NCBI GenBank assembly: GCA_041163745.1
Contig: JBEAQU010000068.1
Coordinates: 1 to 64,000, forward strand
DNA length: 64,000 bases
Reading direction: 5' to 3'
Origin: UBA6168 sp041163745
GTDB taxonomy: Bacteria; Bacteroidota; Bacteroidia; Chitinophagales; Saprospiraceae
Part shown: piece after piece, positions 35,340-43,454 of the stretch
Position numbering within the stretch: position 1 is the stretch's first letter
Layout of the letters: each line of letters opens with the position of its first letter
The notes under the pieces: generated by a model
What the model saw: the letters and a program-made list of their open reading frames with translations, nothing else
What the model was told of the DNA's origin: nothing
Databases searched by the model: none
Translations under genes and position numbers: made by a program

Positions 35340-36494
35340 TCAGCATCCCATGGACTGTGCGATGATGTTCAGTTGGATTTCGGAGGTACCGGAATACAGG
35401 GTGCTGCTGACGGCATCCCGCAGCGTCCTTTCCAGGTCGTCGTTGGTGGTTCCTTCCCGGCCGAGCAGGCCGGTCACCGTACCGGTGGCTTCCTTCAGCA
35501 ATTCGCTGACCGTCCACTTCGTCATGGCTGCCTCCCGGCTGACCGGCTGACCTTGTCCCAATTTCCAGGCGGTGGCGTACGCCAGCCAGCGCGCCGCCTC
35601 CCATTTTGTCCGCAGGCGGGCCAAGGCGTGGGCGGCCGCCTGGCGGTCCCGCCCTGTCGTCGTGCCCTGCGGTGCGCTTTGTCCGCGCAAATGCCGGACC
35701 GCCCGCTCCAGCAGCCATTGTATCGTACCGAGGTGGCAACCTGCCAGACAGGTCCGTTCCCAATCCATGGAGCGGTGGAAGACCAAGGCGCCCCGGTTTG
35801 GTGTACCCACTACGAAACGATCTTCTACGAGAATTTCCTCCAGGTATAGCTCCCCCAACGGGCAGCTGCGCAGCCCCATGGTGTCCAATGGGCCGCTCCG
35901 GCGCAGAGGCAGGCGGTCGGTATCCAGCCAGAAGGCCGTGATGCCAGCGAGCTGTCCCTTGCCGGGCGCGGTGGCGGCATACAACAGCACCTGGTCGGCC
36001 ACCGGACCGTTGCTGACGAAGGTCTTGGTGCCTTTGATCCGGAAGCCGCCCGCCGATTCGACGCCGACCGTCCGCATGGAAAAGGCATCGGATCCGCCTT
36101 CCGGTTCGGACATGGCGTTGGCTGCGACCCATTGGCCCTGGCACAAGCCCGGCAGGTATTCCCGCCGCAATTCCTCCGACCCATACAGCCAGAGCGGCAC
36201 GACGCAGGCAAGCAGGTGCGCCGACAAGGCGAAACTCATGCCGTTATCCCGGCAAGCATAACCGAGGGCCTCCAGTGCCAGGGTCACGGAGAGCGGGTCC
36301 AGGCCACGCCCACCGTACTGTTCCGGTATGGCCAGTCCCGGCAACCCGATGCGGGCGGCGTTTTCCCACCATCGGCGGCAGAAATACCCGTCCCGGTCGC
36401 GCCCGGCAACACCCTCGTTCAGGTGGTCCCGTGCGAAGGCGATGATTTCCTCCCGCAATGCCTGCCGGGCTGGCCCCGGCTCAAAATCGTACAT
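35340..36494 (-). CDS. Acyl-CoA dehydrogenase-like prolyl-carrier oxidase
   Basis: This flavoprotein of 384 residues has the acyl-CoA dehydrogenase fold: N-terminal helices, then ANAMSEPEGGSDAFSM (125-140) in the FAD/substrate domain, and the C-terminal YSGTSEIQLNIIAQS. In medium- and short-chain enzymes the Y-E-G-T glutamate is the base, but here that position is S368. A glutamate at E246 (SMDWERTCLAG) matches the base of isovaleryl-CoA dehydrogenase, the pattern reported for prolyl-PCP oxidases. With the prolyl ligase and carrier upstream, it should oxidise prolyl-S-carrier to pyrrolyl-2-carboxyl-S-carrier. It starts 32 nt after the ligase stop, and an operon is likely. ATG 36494 begins the conserved helix. 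Confidence 0.88.
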   Translation of the reverse strand: MYDFEPGPARQALREEIIAFARDHLNEGVAGRDRDGYFCRRWWENAARIGLPGLAIPEQYGGRGLDPLSVTLALEALGYACRDNGMSFALSAHLLACVVPLWLYGSEELRREYLPGLCQGQWVAANAMSEPEGGSDAFSMRTVGVESAGGFRIKGTKTFVSNGPVADQVLLYAATAPGKGQLAGITAFWLDTDRLPLRRSGPLDTMGLRSCPLGELYLEEILVEDRFVVGTPNRGALVFHRSMDWERTCLAGCHLGTIQWLLERAVRHLRGQSAPQGTTTGRDRQAAAHALARLRTKWEAARWLAYATAWKLGQGQPVSREAAMTKWTVSELLKEATGTVTGLLGREGTTNDDLERTLRDAVSSTLYSGTSEIQLNIIAQSMGC

Positions 36495-36526
36495 AGATCG
36501 GTTGTCAGACCGGCAGGCCGGTCCCA

Positions 36527-38077
36527 TTATGCCGGCAGGGTCTTGCCAAGGGCCTCCGCCAGCCTCGCCAATTGTTGATAATCCGCTTTTTGCGTACTCG
36601 TTCCGGGTATTTCCGACAAATGGACATACTGGTCCGGCAGCATATAGGCCGGCAATTTGTCCTGGAGAAAGACCGTCAGGTCCAGGACGGACACTGGTCC
36701 TTCCCCTGCCGGGGTCGTATAGAAGACCACGATCCGCCCGTCCTTTCCCCCTTCTCCGGCGAGCCATACGGCGCAGGCATCGCCAATGAACGGGTGTCCC
36801 AGCATGCCGGCTTCCACCTCTCCCAGCTCAATGCGGTATCCATGCCGTTTGACCATGCGGTCCAGCCGGCCGATGAAGACCAGGTCGCCCGATTCGTCCA
36901 CGACCACCTGGTCGCCCGTCCGGTACCAGTTCCGGGCCTGGTGATGCACCCATCGTTGTTGCGACAGGTCCGCGGAGCCGACATAACCGGCCATGACGGA
37001 ACGGCCGGAGACCAGCAGCTCTCCCTGCAAACCGGGGCGCAAGGGCATCGCCACAAGCCCGTCCCACAACAGGCACTGCGCATAAGGACAGGGTCTGCCG
37101 ATGGGGAACGGTATCGACCGATCCGCCGGAACGGGGACAGGCACCTTGAAAAAGGTGCACACGTTCGTTTCCGTCGGCCCGTACAGGTTGTAATATTCCG
37201 CTCCTGACCAAATCTGTTGCAGCCTGTGCAAAGGTGCTGCCTGAAATACCTCGCCGGCGAAGAGCACCAGCCGCGGGCCTTGCCACCGGCAGGACGGCAA
37301 CTTCCCGAAACGAAGCAACAATTTCAACGTGGTCGGTGTCGCATAGCACACCGTCACGCCGAAACGGTGAAGCCTTTCGGCCAGCAACATCGGATTGCGG
37401 GTGGTCGCCTGGTCGATGAGCAGCAAGGTGCCGCCGGACAGGACGGAGCAGAACAGGTCGAAGACCGACAGGTCGAAATGCAAAGGCGCCAGGGAGCTGA
37501 ACACATCGTCCGGGCCAAGCCGGTATTCCCGGGCGGCCCACTCCACAAAACACAAGGCATTGTCGTGCCGCAACATCACGCCTTTCGGCTGGCCGGTGGA
37601 CCCGGAGGTATACAGTATGTACGCCAGACCTTCCGGCCATTCGGGGCGGGACGCCGTTGGCCGCCGGAAAACCAAGAGGACCACCGAAGGATCTTCCGTC
37701 GGCAACGTATCCGCCGGTATCCCGGCCGATTGCACAAACAACTCCGCCTGGCCAACACTCGTCAGCAACATCCGCGCCCCGCAATCCGCAAGTATATATT
37801 GGTTTCTTTGCAAGGGCGCCAGCGGATCCAGGGGAACATACACGGCATCCGCCGACAGGATGCCGAAGAGTGCCGCCACCGTACCGACCGACTTGGGAAG
37901 ACAGAGCCCGACCCGGTCACCCGGCCGGACACCCGCAGTGCGGAGCCTGTCGGACATCCGGGCAGCTGCATCGGCCAACGAACGGTACCGCAGGTCGGCA
38001 CCGTCCTCCCCTATGCAGGCGGGCCGGTGCGGCCATTTTGCGGCAGCCTGCCGCAGGCAGTCATCCAGCCGTTGCAC
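36527..38077 (-). CDS. L-prolyl-AMP ligase (stand-alone adenylation enzyme)
   Basis: This free-standing NRPS-type A domain has 516 residues. Core motifs are YILYTSGSTGQPKGV (A3), YNLYGPTE (A5), YRTGD (A7), RMVKRHGYRIELGEVE (A8) and the final Lys in STQKADY (A10). Aligned by eye to GrsA-PheA, the ten pocket residues read D-L-F-Y-L-A-L-V-C-K, which is, as I recall, the code of prolyl-AMP ligases such as PltF, RedM and CloN4. It should activate L-proline and load it onto the carrier encoded just upstream. The start is uncertain. A GTG at 38077 overlaps the carrier gene by 17 nt; an ATG at 38119 gives 14 more residues and a 59-nt overlap. The N-terminal core (QRLDDCLRQAAAKWPHRPA) supports either. 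Confidence 0.9.
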   Translation of the reverse strand: MQRLDDCLRQAAAKWPHRPACIGEDGADLRYRSLADAAARMSDRLRTAGVRPGDRVGLCLPKSVGTVAALFGILSADAVYVPLDPLAPLQRNQYILADCGARMLLTSVGQAELFVQSAGIPADTLPTEDPSVVLLVFRRPTASRPEWPEGLAYILYTSGSTGQPKGVMLRHDNALCFVEWAAREYRLGPDDVFSSLAPLHFDLSVFDLFCSVLSGGTLLLIDQATTRNPMLLAERLHRFGVTVCYATPTTLKLLLRFGKLPSCRWQGPRLVLFAGEVFQAAPLHRLQQIWSGAEYYNLYGPTETNVCTFFKVPVPVPADRSIPFPIGRPCPYAQCLLWDGLVAMPLRPGLQGELLVSGRSVMAGYVGSADLSQQRWVHHQARNWYRTGDQVVVDESGDLVFIGRLDRMVKRHGYRIELGEVEAGMLGHPFIGDACAVWLAGEGGKDGRIVVFYTTPAGEGPVSVLDLTVFLQDKLPAYMLPDQYVHLSEIPGTSTQKADYQQLARLAEALGKTLPA

Positions 38078-38327
38078 GGGGCTGCTGTTTATGCGCCACA
38101 AAGGCTGCGATCGCCGCAAGCGTATCCAGGTTGTCGTTGTTCACCTCATGCGGATGAAAGGAGATCCGGAAGGTCTTCTCCAGAAACTCCACCAACAGGA
38201 GGGTGGATATGGAATCGATGAGCCGGCTGCTGAGCAGCGGCGTGTCGTCCTGCAATTCGGTTTCAGGCAAAGGCAGTTGCAACTCGCTGACCAGGAAGTC
38301 TTTTGTCTGTTCTATAACCGGATTCAT
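38061..38327 (-). CDS. Free-standing peptidyl/acyl carrier protein
   Basis: This four-helix carrier has 88 residues. The phosphopantetheine site is S39 in SSRLIDSISTLLL, a slightly unusual LIDS instead of the common GxDS/GGDS. The following helix VEFLEKTFRISFHPHEV is typical of PltL/RedO- and DltC-like carriers. It should carry prolyl and then pyrrolyl thioester. It is translated just ahead of the ligase and overlaps its start, which supports a matched pair. ATG 38327 gives a normal carrier N-terminus; twelve more codons upstream look non-coding. A phosphopantetheinyl transferase is not present in the window. Confidence 0.88.
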   Translation of the reverse strand: MNPVIEQTKDFLVSELQLPLPETELQDDTPLLSSRLIDSISTLLLVEFLEKTFRISFHPHEVNNDNLDTLAAIAAFVAHKQQPRATAG

Positions 38328-38459
38328 GTCGTTGATTTTACAAAGTGCCATGCGCGCAGGCATCGGTGATCACACTGACCCAGCACCTGCCATTCGCCGC
38401 CGGAAGATGACGGCTGCAAATGACCTGCGGGACTTCAGGCCGCCATGTGGACGGAATGG

Positions 38460-38789
38460 TCAGGGGAGGACTTTACGCGAGACAGGCCACCGTTTTGCAG
38501 CAGATGGGTTCATCGGAAGTTCGGGAGGGTTCTGAGGCAGACCGTACAATTCCAACACCATAGGTGTCAGGAAGCCGTATGCAAGCGCATGGTCGGCGAC
38601 CAATCGGAAAGCCACAGGGAGGATGGAATCCAGGTGCTGCCCGCTGACTTTTTCTTGTACCAGTGAACGAATACGACCGAAATCGATGTCAAGGAAACGG
38701 AACGTTGAATCAATTCCGAAGAGCAGCAGTGGTAAGACAAATACAAATATAAAGCGTGAACAACATTCCGGCAAACAAGGCCGCATCAT
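38460..38789 (-). CDS. Hypothetical small membrane-anchored protein upstream of the carrier gene
   Basis: This open frame of 109 codons on the cluster strand ends 132 nt before the carrier gene. It begins with a short polar stretch and a hydrophobic segment (RFIFVFVLPLLLFGI, about 12-26) and continues as a mixed helical sequence (FGRIRSLVQEKVSGQHLDSI). The codon use looks plausible, but I recognise no family. The base composition here is lower in GC than the neighbours, and the C-terminus is Pro-rich. It could be the first gene of the pyrrole operon or chance. Confidence 0.4.
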   Translation of the reverse strand: MMRPCLPECCSRFIFVFVLPLLLFGIDSTFRFLDIDFGRIRSLVQEKVSGQHLDSILPVAFRLVADHALAYGFLTPMVLELYGLPQNPPELPMNPSAAKRWPVSRKVLP

Positions 38790-38893
38790 TTTTTCAGCGC
38801 TTTAGAAAGGAGGGTCGATCGGTTCGAAAAACACCGTCTACAAACAAATAAGAATATCGTGCCAATCCGGCGGAGCCGATGCCGGCAGACAGT

Positions 38894-38932
38894 GGCATCG
38901 GGTCGAGGCAGCGGTGTGCCCGACCCGATGGC
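38894..38932 (-). terminator. Long hairpin downstream of alaS
   Basis: GGCATCGGGTCG (38894-38905) pairs with CGACCCGATGGC (38921-38932) with one mismatch, and an inner GGCA/TGCC extends the stem. It lies about 90 nt beyond the alaS stop on the minus strand. No U-run follows, so termination is only inferred. Confidence 0.45.
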
Positions 38933-39022
38933 TGCCATGCCCCCTGAAACGCGCATAGGGGCTTCCCACGCGAAGAAAGCACGACCGGAACAGGAAGCGG
39001 AGCGGCCTACCGGATGGGCGGG

Positions 39023-41677
39023 TCAGCCGGGCAGGAGGGAAGCCGCCTTCCGGATCGCACGTGGCAGACCGTCGGGATCCTTGCCGCCGGCGGAGGCGAA
39101 GAAAGGTTGTCCGCCGCCGCCGCCCTGGATTTCCCTGGCCAGTTCGCGGACGATATGGCCGGCATGGATGCCTGGGTCGGGCGTGGTGAGTTCCTTGCTG
39201 ACCGCCACCATCAACAGGGGTTTGCCATCGATGATGGCGCCGAGGACGATGCAGGCGCGGTCCAGTTCCTGTTCCAGTTGGAATGCGAGCGACTTGAGGG
39301 CGTTGCTGTCCTGCAAGGGGACGAGGGCGGCGACGAGCCGGATGCCGTTCACAGGCTCCGCCTTGTCCTTGAGTTCGGCCTTGATGGCCTGGGCCTGGGC
39401 GGCGGAGAGTTGTTCCACCTGTTTTCTCAAGCCTTTCAGTTCCTCCTGCATCGAGAGCAGGGCCTTGAGGGGGTCCTGGGCGCCCTTGAGGAGTTGGCGG
39501 ATGTCGGAAAGTGTGTCGAGGCGTTCCTGGAGGAAAGCATCGGCACCGGCGGCGGTCACACCTTCGATGCGGCGGACACCGGCGGCCACGGCGCTTTCGG
39601 ATACGATGCGGAACAGGCCGATTTCACCGGTGGCGCGGACGTGGGTACCACCGCAAAGTTCCCGACTGAAAGAGGGATCGAAGGTGATGACGCGGACCTG
39701 GTCGCCGTATTTCTCACCGAACAGCATCATGGCGCCCATTTCCCGGGCATCTGCGAGGGGGACCTCGCGGAATTCCTGCAGGGGAATGTTTTCCCGGATT
39801 TTCTGATTGACGAGCGCCTCCAGGCGGCGGAGTTCCTCATCCGTCGGTTTCTGGAAGTGCGAGAAATCGAACCGGAGACGTTCGTCGTCCACATCCTGCC
39901 CCTTTTGCAGGGCATGGGGTCCGAGGACCTGGTGGAGGGCCGCATGCAGAAGGTGTGCGGCGGAGTGGTTGCAGCAGACACGTTGGCGGCGGTCCGGGTC
40001 GACGGTGGCGGTCACGGGTGCGGTCAGGTCATCCGGGAATCTGTCCACGACATGGACGAAGAGTTCGTTTTCCTTTTTGGTATCCAGGACCCGGATGATT
40101 TCCGAGCCGACGGTGAGGGTACCGACATCACCGTGTTGGCCGCCGCTCTCCGCATAGAAAGGGGTGCGGTTCAGCACGAGGTGGCAAGTGGTGTCCTTGT
40201 TTGTCTTCACGGTGCGATAGCGCAGGATGCGGGCGTCCTCGACCAGCAGTTGGTCATATCCCAGGAACAGGACGTCTTCCCCCTGGCGGAGCACCTGCCA
40301 GTCGCCGGTTTCCTTGGCGGCGGCGGCGCGGGCTCTTTCCTTTTGTGTCTGCATGGCCAGTCGGAAGCCTTCCTCGTCCACCTGCCAGCCTTTTTCGGCG
40401 GCCATGAGGCGGGTGAGGTCGATGGGGAATCCGAAGGTGTCGTAAAGTTCGAAGGCATCGGAACCGGCGATGACACCTTCGCGGACCGGCAGGTCCGCGA
40501 AGCGACGAAGGCCGTTCTCCAGGGTATGGAGGAAAGCCTTTTCCTCTCCCCGGATGATGTTCGCCACCTGCTGCTGTTGCGCCTTGAGCTCCGGAAACAC
40601 GCCGTCGTAGCGGTCGGCCAGGAGGGGGATGAGACGGCAGAGGAAAGGTTCGCGGACATGCAGGAAGGAGTAGTAATAACGGACGGCCCGCCGGAGGATC
40701 CGCCGGATCACATATCCGGCGCCGGAATTGCCGGGCAGCTGGCCGTCCGCAATGGTGAAGGCGACGGCCCGGATATGGTCTGCCACGACCCGCATGGCGA
40801 TGTCCGCCATGCCTGCGGCGTCCGGGATTTCGTCCAGGGTGGCAGGGTACCATCCCTGGTAGCGGATGCCCGTCTCGTTTTCGATGAAGAGCAGCAGGGG
40901 GGTGAAGATATCGGTATCGTAGGTGGCGGTTTTTCCCTGGATGGCCATGGCCAGCCGTTCGAAACCCATGCCGGTGTCGACATGTTTGTCCGGCAGCTCC
41001 TCGAGGGCACCGTCGGCCTTGCGATTGAACTGGATGAAGACGTTGTTCCATATTTCCACCACGAGCGGGTCGCCGGTGTTGACGAGGGTGGCACCCGGAA
41101 TGCGGTTCCGCTCCGCTTCGCTGCGCAAGTCTATATGGATTTCGGAACAGGGGCCGCAGGGCCCTGTATCCCCCATCTCCCAGAAATTGTCTTTCTTGTT
41201 GCCGAAGAGGATGTGCTCCTCCGGCAACCATCGTTTCCAATATTCCAGCGCCTCGGTATCCGCAGCGAGCCCATCGGCCGGACTACCCTCGAAGACGGTG
41301 GCGTAAAGTCGGTCGGGCGGCAGGCCGTACACCTTGGTCAGCAGCTCCCAGGACCATTCGATAGCCTCCCGCTTGAAATAATCCCCGAAGGACCAATTCC
41401 CCAGCATCTCGAACATGGTATGGTGATATCCGTCCCGGCCGACCTCCTCCAGGTCGTTGTGCTTGCCACTTACCCGCAGGCATTTCTGCGTGTCGGCCAC
41501 CCGACGGGAAGCCGGCACCTGGGTACCCAGGAAATAGTCCTTGAACTGGTTCATGCCGGCGTTGGTGAACAGCAGCGTCGGGTCGTCCTTGTTCACGATC
41601 GGAGCGGACGGCACGATCTTATGCTGCTTGGATTCAAAAAAGGAAAGGAAGGTTTGGCGGATTTCCCTGGCTGTCAT
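39023..41677 (-). CDS. alaS: Alanyl-tRNA synthetase
   Basis: This enzyme of 884 residues is full length. It charges tRNA-Ala with alanine. The class II catalytic part opens with TAREIRQTFLSFFESKQHKI and has LLFTNAGMNQFKDYFLGTQ. The editing domain zinc ligands are in HSAAHLLHAALHQVLG and CGGTHVRATGEIG, and the C-terminal DHHA1-like region contains LVAALVPLQDSNALKSLA and GGGGGQPFFASAGG. It is divergent from the M23 peptidase gene across a 483-nt AT-rich region, an arrangement that I recall from other Bacteroidota. The ATG at 41677 begins the conserved N-terminus. Confidence 0.97.
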   Translation of the reverse strand: MTAREIRQTFLSFFESKQHKIVPSAPIVNKDDPTLLFTNAGMNQFKDYFLGTQVPASRRVADTQKCLRVSGKHNDLEEVGRDGYHHTMFEMLGNWSFGDYFKREAIEWSWELLTKVYGLPPDRLYATVFEGSPADGLAADTEALEYWKRWLPEEHILFGNKKDNFWEMGDTGPCGPCSEIHIDLRSEAERNRIPGATLVNTGDPLVVEIWNNVFIQFNRKADGALEELPDKHVDTGMGFERLAMAIQGKTATYDTDIFTPLLLFIENETGIRYQGWYPATLDEIPDAAGMADIAMRVVADHIRAVAFTIADGQLPGNSGAGYVIRRILRRAVRYYYSFLHVREPFLCRLIPLLADRYDGVFPELKAQQQQVANIIRGEEKAFLHTLENGLRRFADLPVREGVIAGSDAFELYDTFGFPIDLTRLMAAEKGWQVDEEGFRLAMQTQKERARAAAAKETGDWQVLRQGEDVLFLGYDQLLVEDARILRYRTVKTNKDTTCHLVLNRTPFYAESGGQHGDVGTLTVGSEIIRVLDTKKENELFVHVVDRFPDDLTAPVTATVDPDRRQRVCCNHSAAHLLHAALHQVLGPHALQKGQDVDDERLRFDFSHFQKPTDEELRRLEALVNQKIRENIPLQEFREVPLADAREMGAMMLFGEKYGDQVRVITFDPSFSRELCGGTHVRATGEIGLFRIVSESAVAAGVRRIEGVTAAGADAFLQERLDTLSDIRQLLKGAQDPLKALLSMQEELKGLRKQVEQLSAAQAQAIKAELKDKAEPVNGIRLVAALVPLQDSNALKSLAFQLEQELDRACIVLGAIIDGKPLLMVAVSKELTTPDPGIHAGHIVRELAREIQGGGGGQPFFASAGGKDPDGLPRAIRKAASLLPG

Positions 41678-42160
41678 ATATAGTTATTTTTATACAATTA
41701 CCGACCTAAACAAAGGATGATGGATTTTCAATATGTTTCCAATCAAATCCATACCAATTTTTATACTTTAAATAATTCTTATTTCAATTCAATAAGAACT
41801 GTTAAACATAGCGATATGTCTTAAACAATGACTTCCATCGTCGGAAGGTATAATTTTTTTGCGTGGCCTTGCCGAATTTCAACGGATAATGTTCATATTT
41901 GCTTATTGTCTCCGCACAAGGGCATTCAGACATACGAGAGAACGAATGCAAGGCCGGTTCCTGGAGCCGGCTTCCGCTCCCTTTTCAAAGAGCACCACTG
42001 CTTAGGCCGTGCTTGCGGCCGCTCCTTTTGAACATTTGATCCAAAACATTGCCAGCCGGAAGGGAAACACCAGGGACCTGCCCAAGCGCGGCCTGGTCAT
42101 GACATTCAGTTTGGTCAAGGCTGGAGAGACGTTGCAAAAGTAGCTTATTGAAACATCACC
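41678..42160. other. Divergent AT-rich regulatory region between alaS and the M23 gene
   Basis: About 480 nt. Bases 41680-41830 are strongly AT-rich and include the inverted repeat listed separately. A hairpin (AAGGCCGGTTC/GAGCCGGCTT, about 41950-41973) is followed by only a short T-run. No exact TAnnTTTG box and no supported ORF was found. Confidence 0.4.
41776..41798. promoter_or_regulatory. Perfect inverted repeat in the alaS promoter region
   Basis: TTCTTATT and AATAAGAA are perfect 8-bp arms with a 7-nt spacer, 99 nt upstream of the alaS ATG. The size and symmetry fit a dimeric regulator site, but in such AT-rich DNA a chance palindrome is possible. Confidence 0.3.
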
Positions 42161-43297
42161 ATGCGTATGAGACGAGAAAATTCGGACAGCAAAAAACATA
42201 CACCAAGAAAAGGCACGTTCCGCATGATATTCCGACCATTGGCAGGTTGGTTGAAGTCCATCCTGATGGCACCGATCAATCTGTTGTTATACATACCCAG
42301 GATGCTGTTCTTCCGTAACCGGGAGGAAATCCATTACAACCATGTGACCTTGCAGTTCGAACGCCGCACCTTGTCCCTTACGGAACGGTTCATGCGATTT
42401 CTGAGTCTGCAGTCCGCGATATTGGTGACCAGCCTGTTGTTGGTTTCGGTGAGCTGGCGGTTCCTTCCCAGCATCAAGGAACGGTTGTACATGCAGGAAA
42501 TCGAGCAGCTGAAAGGACAACTGGTCTTGTTGGAAAAGGATTTCAATCTGTTGTCCGGTGAATTGACGAATCTGCGGGAACGGGACCGCGCCATCCACCG
42601 GGTGGTATTGGAAATGGATCCCGTCGATGACAACATCTGGGAAGGGGGTGTCGGTGGTTCCGAACGTTACTCCGAATTGCAGAACTTCAACCGCACCGGT
42701 AACATCATGGCGGAATTGCGCCAGAAGGTCGACAAACTCAAGCGGCAGATGGTGATTCAGTCCAAATCCCTGGAGGACATAGAAGAAATGGCCCGGAAGA
42801 AGGGAGACCGGCTGGCTTCGGTTCCCTCCATCAAGCCGATACGCTCGGACAAACTGAACCGCGGGGTGGAATTGTTGTCCGGCTTCGGATTCCGGATGCA
42901 CCCGATCCATAAGATCGTCCGCATGCACACCGGCATCGACTTCTCCGCACCGAAAGGCACTCCCATCCAAGCCACCGGTGACGGCGTGGTCGAGGAAGTG
43001 GAGAACAAACGCAGCGGATACGGTCTGCACATCGTCATCAACCACGGCTTCGGATACAAGACCCTGTACGGCCATATGTCGACCGTCAGCGTGAAGGTCG
43101 GTCAAAAAGTAAAGAAGGGATCCCAGATCGGCACCGTGGGAAGTTCCGGCACATCGACCGCCCCGCATTGCCATTATGAGGTTCACTACAAAGGAAAGGC
43201 CGTGAACCCCATCGATTTCGTGATGGACGGTTTGTCACCCAAGGAATATGACGAACTGGTCCGCCTGTCCGAAATCGACAACCAGTCCTTTGACTGA
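42161..43297 (+). CDS. M23-family peptidoglycan endopeptidase, membrane-anchored
   Basis: This protein of 378 residues has a cytoplasmic basic N-terminus, a membrane segment (about 85-105), a coiled coil (about 105-230) and a C-terminal LytM/M23 domain. Zinc-site motifs are complete: GFRMHPIHKIVRMHTGIDFS (HxxxxxxxD pattern) and HCHYEVHY (HxH). It is likely to cut peptidoglycan cross-links in the periplasm during growth or division. Homologues lie divergent from alaS in related genomes. ATGs at 42161 and 42167 are both possible starts. The repeat copy at 43455 lies downstream. Confidence 0.92.
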   Translation: MRMRRENSDSKKHTPRKGTFRMIFRPLAGWLKSILMAPINLLLYIPRMLFFRNREEIHYNHVTLQFERRTLSLTERFMRFLSLQSAILVTSLLLVSVSWRFLPSIKERLYMQEIEQLKGQLVLLEKDFNLLSGELTNLRERDRAIHRVVLEMDPVDDNIWEGGVGGSERYSELQNFNRTGNIMAELRQKVDKLKRQMVIQSKSLEDIEEMARKKGDRLASVPSIKPIRSDKLNRGVELLSGFGFRMHPIHKIVRMHTGIDFSAPKGTPIQATGDGVVEEVENKRSGYGLHIVINHGFGYKTLYGHMSTVSVKVGQKVKKGSQIGTVGSSGTSTAPHCHYEVHYKGKAVNPIDFVMDGLSPKEYDELVRLSEIDNQSFD

Positions 43298-43454
43298 CCC
43301 AAGGCTGGCCATTCCTGGTCTTCGGCTTACTTTGCCCGATCTCTGTCGGCCTTCCCCGCCCTCCGTGTCCTCCGATGTAGACTGGATTCGGTGCCAGCCG
43401 TCATCCGACCCTTGCACCGGGCCACATGAGCTGAATTAAATTCCCCGCAGGAAT

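Noticed and set aside
39014..41683. A plus-strand open frame of about 890 codons
   Set aside because: It is the exact antisense shadow of alaS, whose motifs are unambiguous.
41950..41973. GC hairpin upstream of the M23 gene as a terminator
   Set aside because: Only a short T-run follows after several other bases and no transcript is known to end there; mentioned only in the gap description.
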